Positions 63,811 through 64,000 of a stretch of 64,000 bases of DNA are shown here, piece by piece (within the stretch, counting starts at the first letter, position 1; each line of letters opens with the position of its first letter). The translations under genes and the position numbers were made by a program. The notes below the pieces were generated by a model. The model saw only the letters and a list, made by a program, of their open reading frames with translations, was not told the origin of the DNA and did no database searches. Source of the stretch: Pedococcus cremeus (lineage in GTDB: Bacteria; Actinomycetota; Actinomycetes; Actinomycetales; Dermatophilaceae); assembly GCF_900111375.1 (NCBI RefSeq), contig NZ_FOHB01000008.1, forward strand, positions 207,696 through 271,695. The letters run 5' to 3'.

Positions 63811-64000
63811 TCAGATGGTGGACGTGTCAGACGTGGTGGACGCGGTGGAGTCGCTCGAGGACCCCGTCGACGGGGCCTGCTGCTGCGTGCCCTGGTCGCC
63901 GCCGTGCATGCCGCCCGGGCCGCCGGTGCGGACCTCGATGGTCTTGAGGTCCTTGCTGACCTCGACCCGCACCGGGCTGCCGCTCTTGGTGCCGAAGACG
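63811..64000 (-). CDS. C-terminal part of an unidentified protein
   Basis: Truncated by the window edge; about 62 residues are visible. They read VFGTKSGSPVRVEVSKDLKT, IEVRTGGPGGMHGGDQGTQQQ and then a Ser/Thr-rich tail ending SDTSTI. The low-complexity tail suggests a linker or surface region. No family can be assigned. It converges on the MFS gene. Confidence 0.55.
   Translation of the reverse strand, partial: VFGTKSGSPVRVEVSKDLKTIEVRTGGPGGMHGGDQGTQQQAPSTGSSSDSTASTTSDTSTI

Overview
The window is high-GC actinobacterial chromosome: GC-ending codons predominate, GTG starts are common, and class F sortase, Rpf, LAxTG-type surface and cell-wall-binding-repeat proteins are present. The block metG-tatD-rpf-rsmA-ispE, with pmt and rsmI nearby, is the order known from Mycobacterium and other actinomycetes. 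The overall style fits Micrococcales of the Intrasporangiaceae type, but that placement is inference.

Left part (1-7376): transport and stress cargo (MarR regulator, ABC exporter pair, DUF4396 membrane protein, CPA1-type antiporter, MerR regulator plus SulP transporter). It ends at an orphan 3' half of a tRNA-Ala(CGC) gene (7333-7376) followed by a U-tailed terminator. This is what the far attachment site of an integrated element looks like, so this part is probably the distal end of a genomic island whose intact tRNA lies left of the window.

Potassium block (7511-18214): kup, then kdpFABC-kdpD-kdpE on the minus strand, with a divergent DUF4118 sensor-like gene and 11-bp-spaced TTGAC repeats between them. 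Next come a secreted phosphoesterase, a VOC protein, an MFS/small-protein cluster headed by a perfect CsoR-like palindrome, an APC permease, and a threonine-rich LAYTG-anchored surface protein.

Housekeeping block (25937-41379): udgX, pmt, rsmI, a CPBP protease, DUF4126, a cell-wall-binding-repeat protein, rtcB, metG, tatD, rpf, rsmA, ispE, an ABC-F ATPase and a PPOX-family protein. It is followed by a tandem pair of equal-length cell-wall-binding-repeat proteins, a MarR/trans-aconitate methyltransferase pair with a clear operator, and a TetR regulator.

Island (47485-54153): a tRNA-Gln(TTG) gene is followed 6.6 kb later by a 60-bp direct repeat (57/60 identical) of its 3' half, starting exactly at the anticodon loop. 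The C-terminal remnant of a tyrosine integrase lies against the tRNA. Cargo: an SRPBCC-like protein, a methyltransferase flanked by related imperfect palindromes, a frameshifted membrane protein, a two-domain cupredoxin, and a class F sortase coupled to a CHRD protein. A roughly 70-bp segment inside this island is about 80% identical to one close to the tRNA-Ala half-site at the left, which links the two islands.

Right part (54197-64000): ArsR-type regulator and dienelactone hydrolase, Ca2+/cation antiporter, DUF1990, M23 peptidase, nucleotidyltransferase, flavohaemoglobin, three small membrane proteins, a divergent LysR/MFS pair with a palindromic operator, and a truncated gene at the edge.
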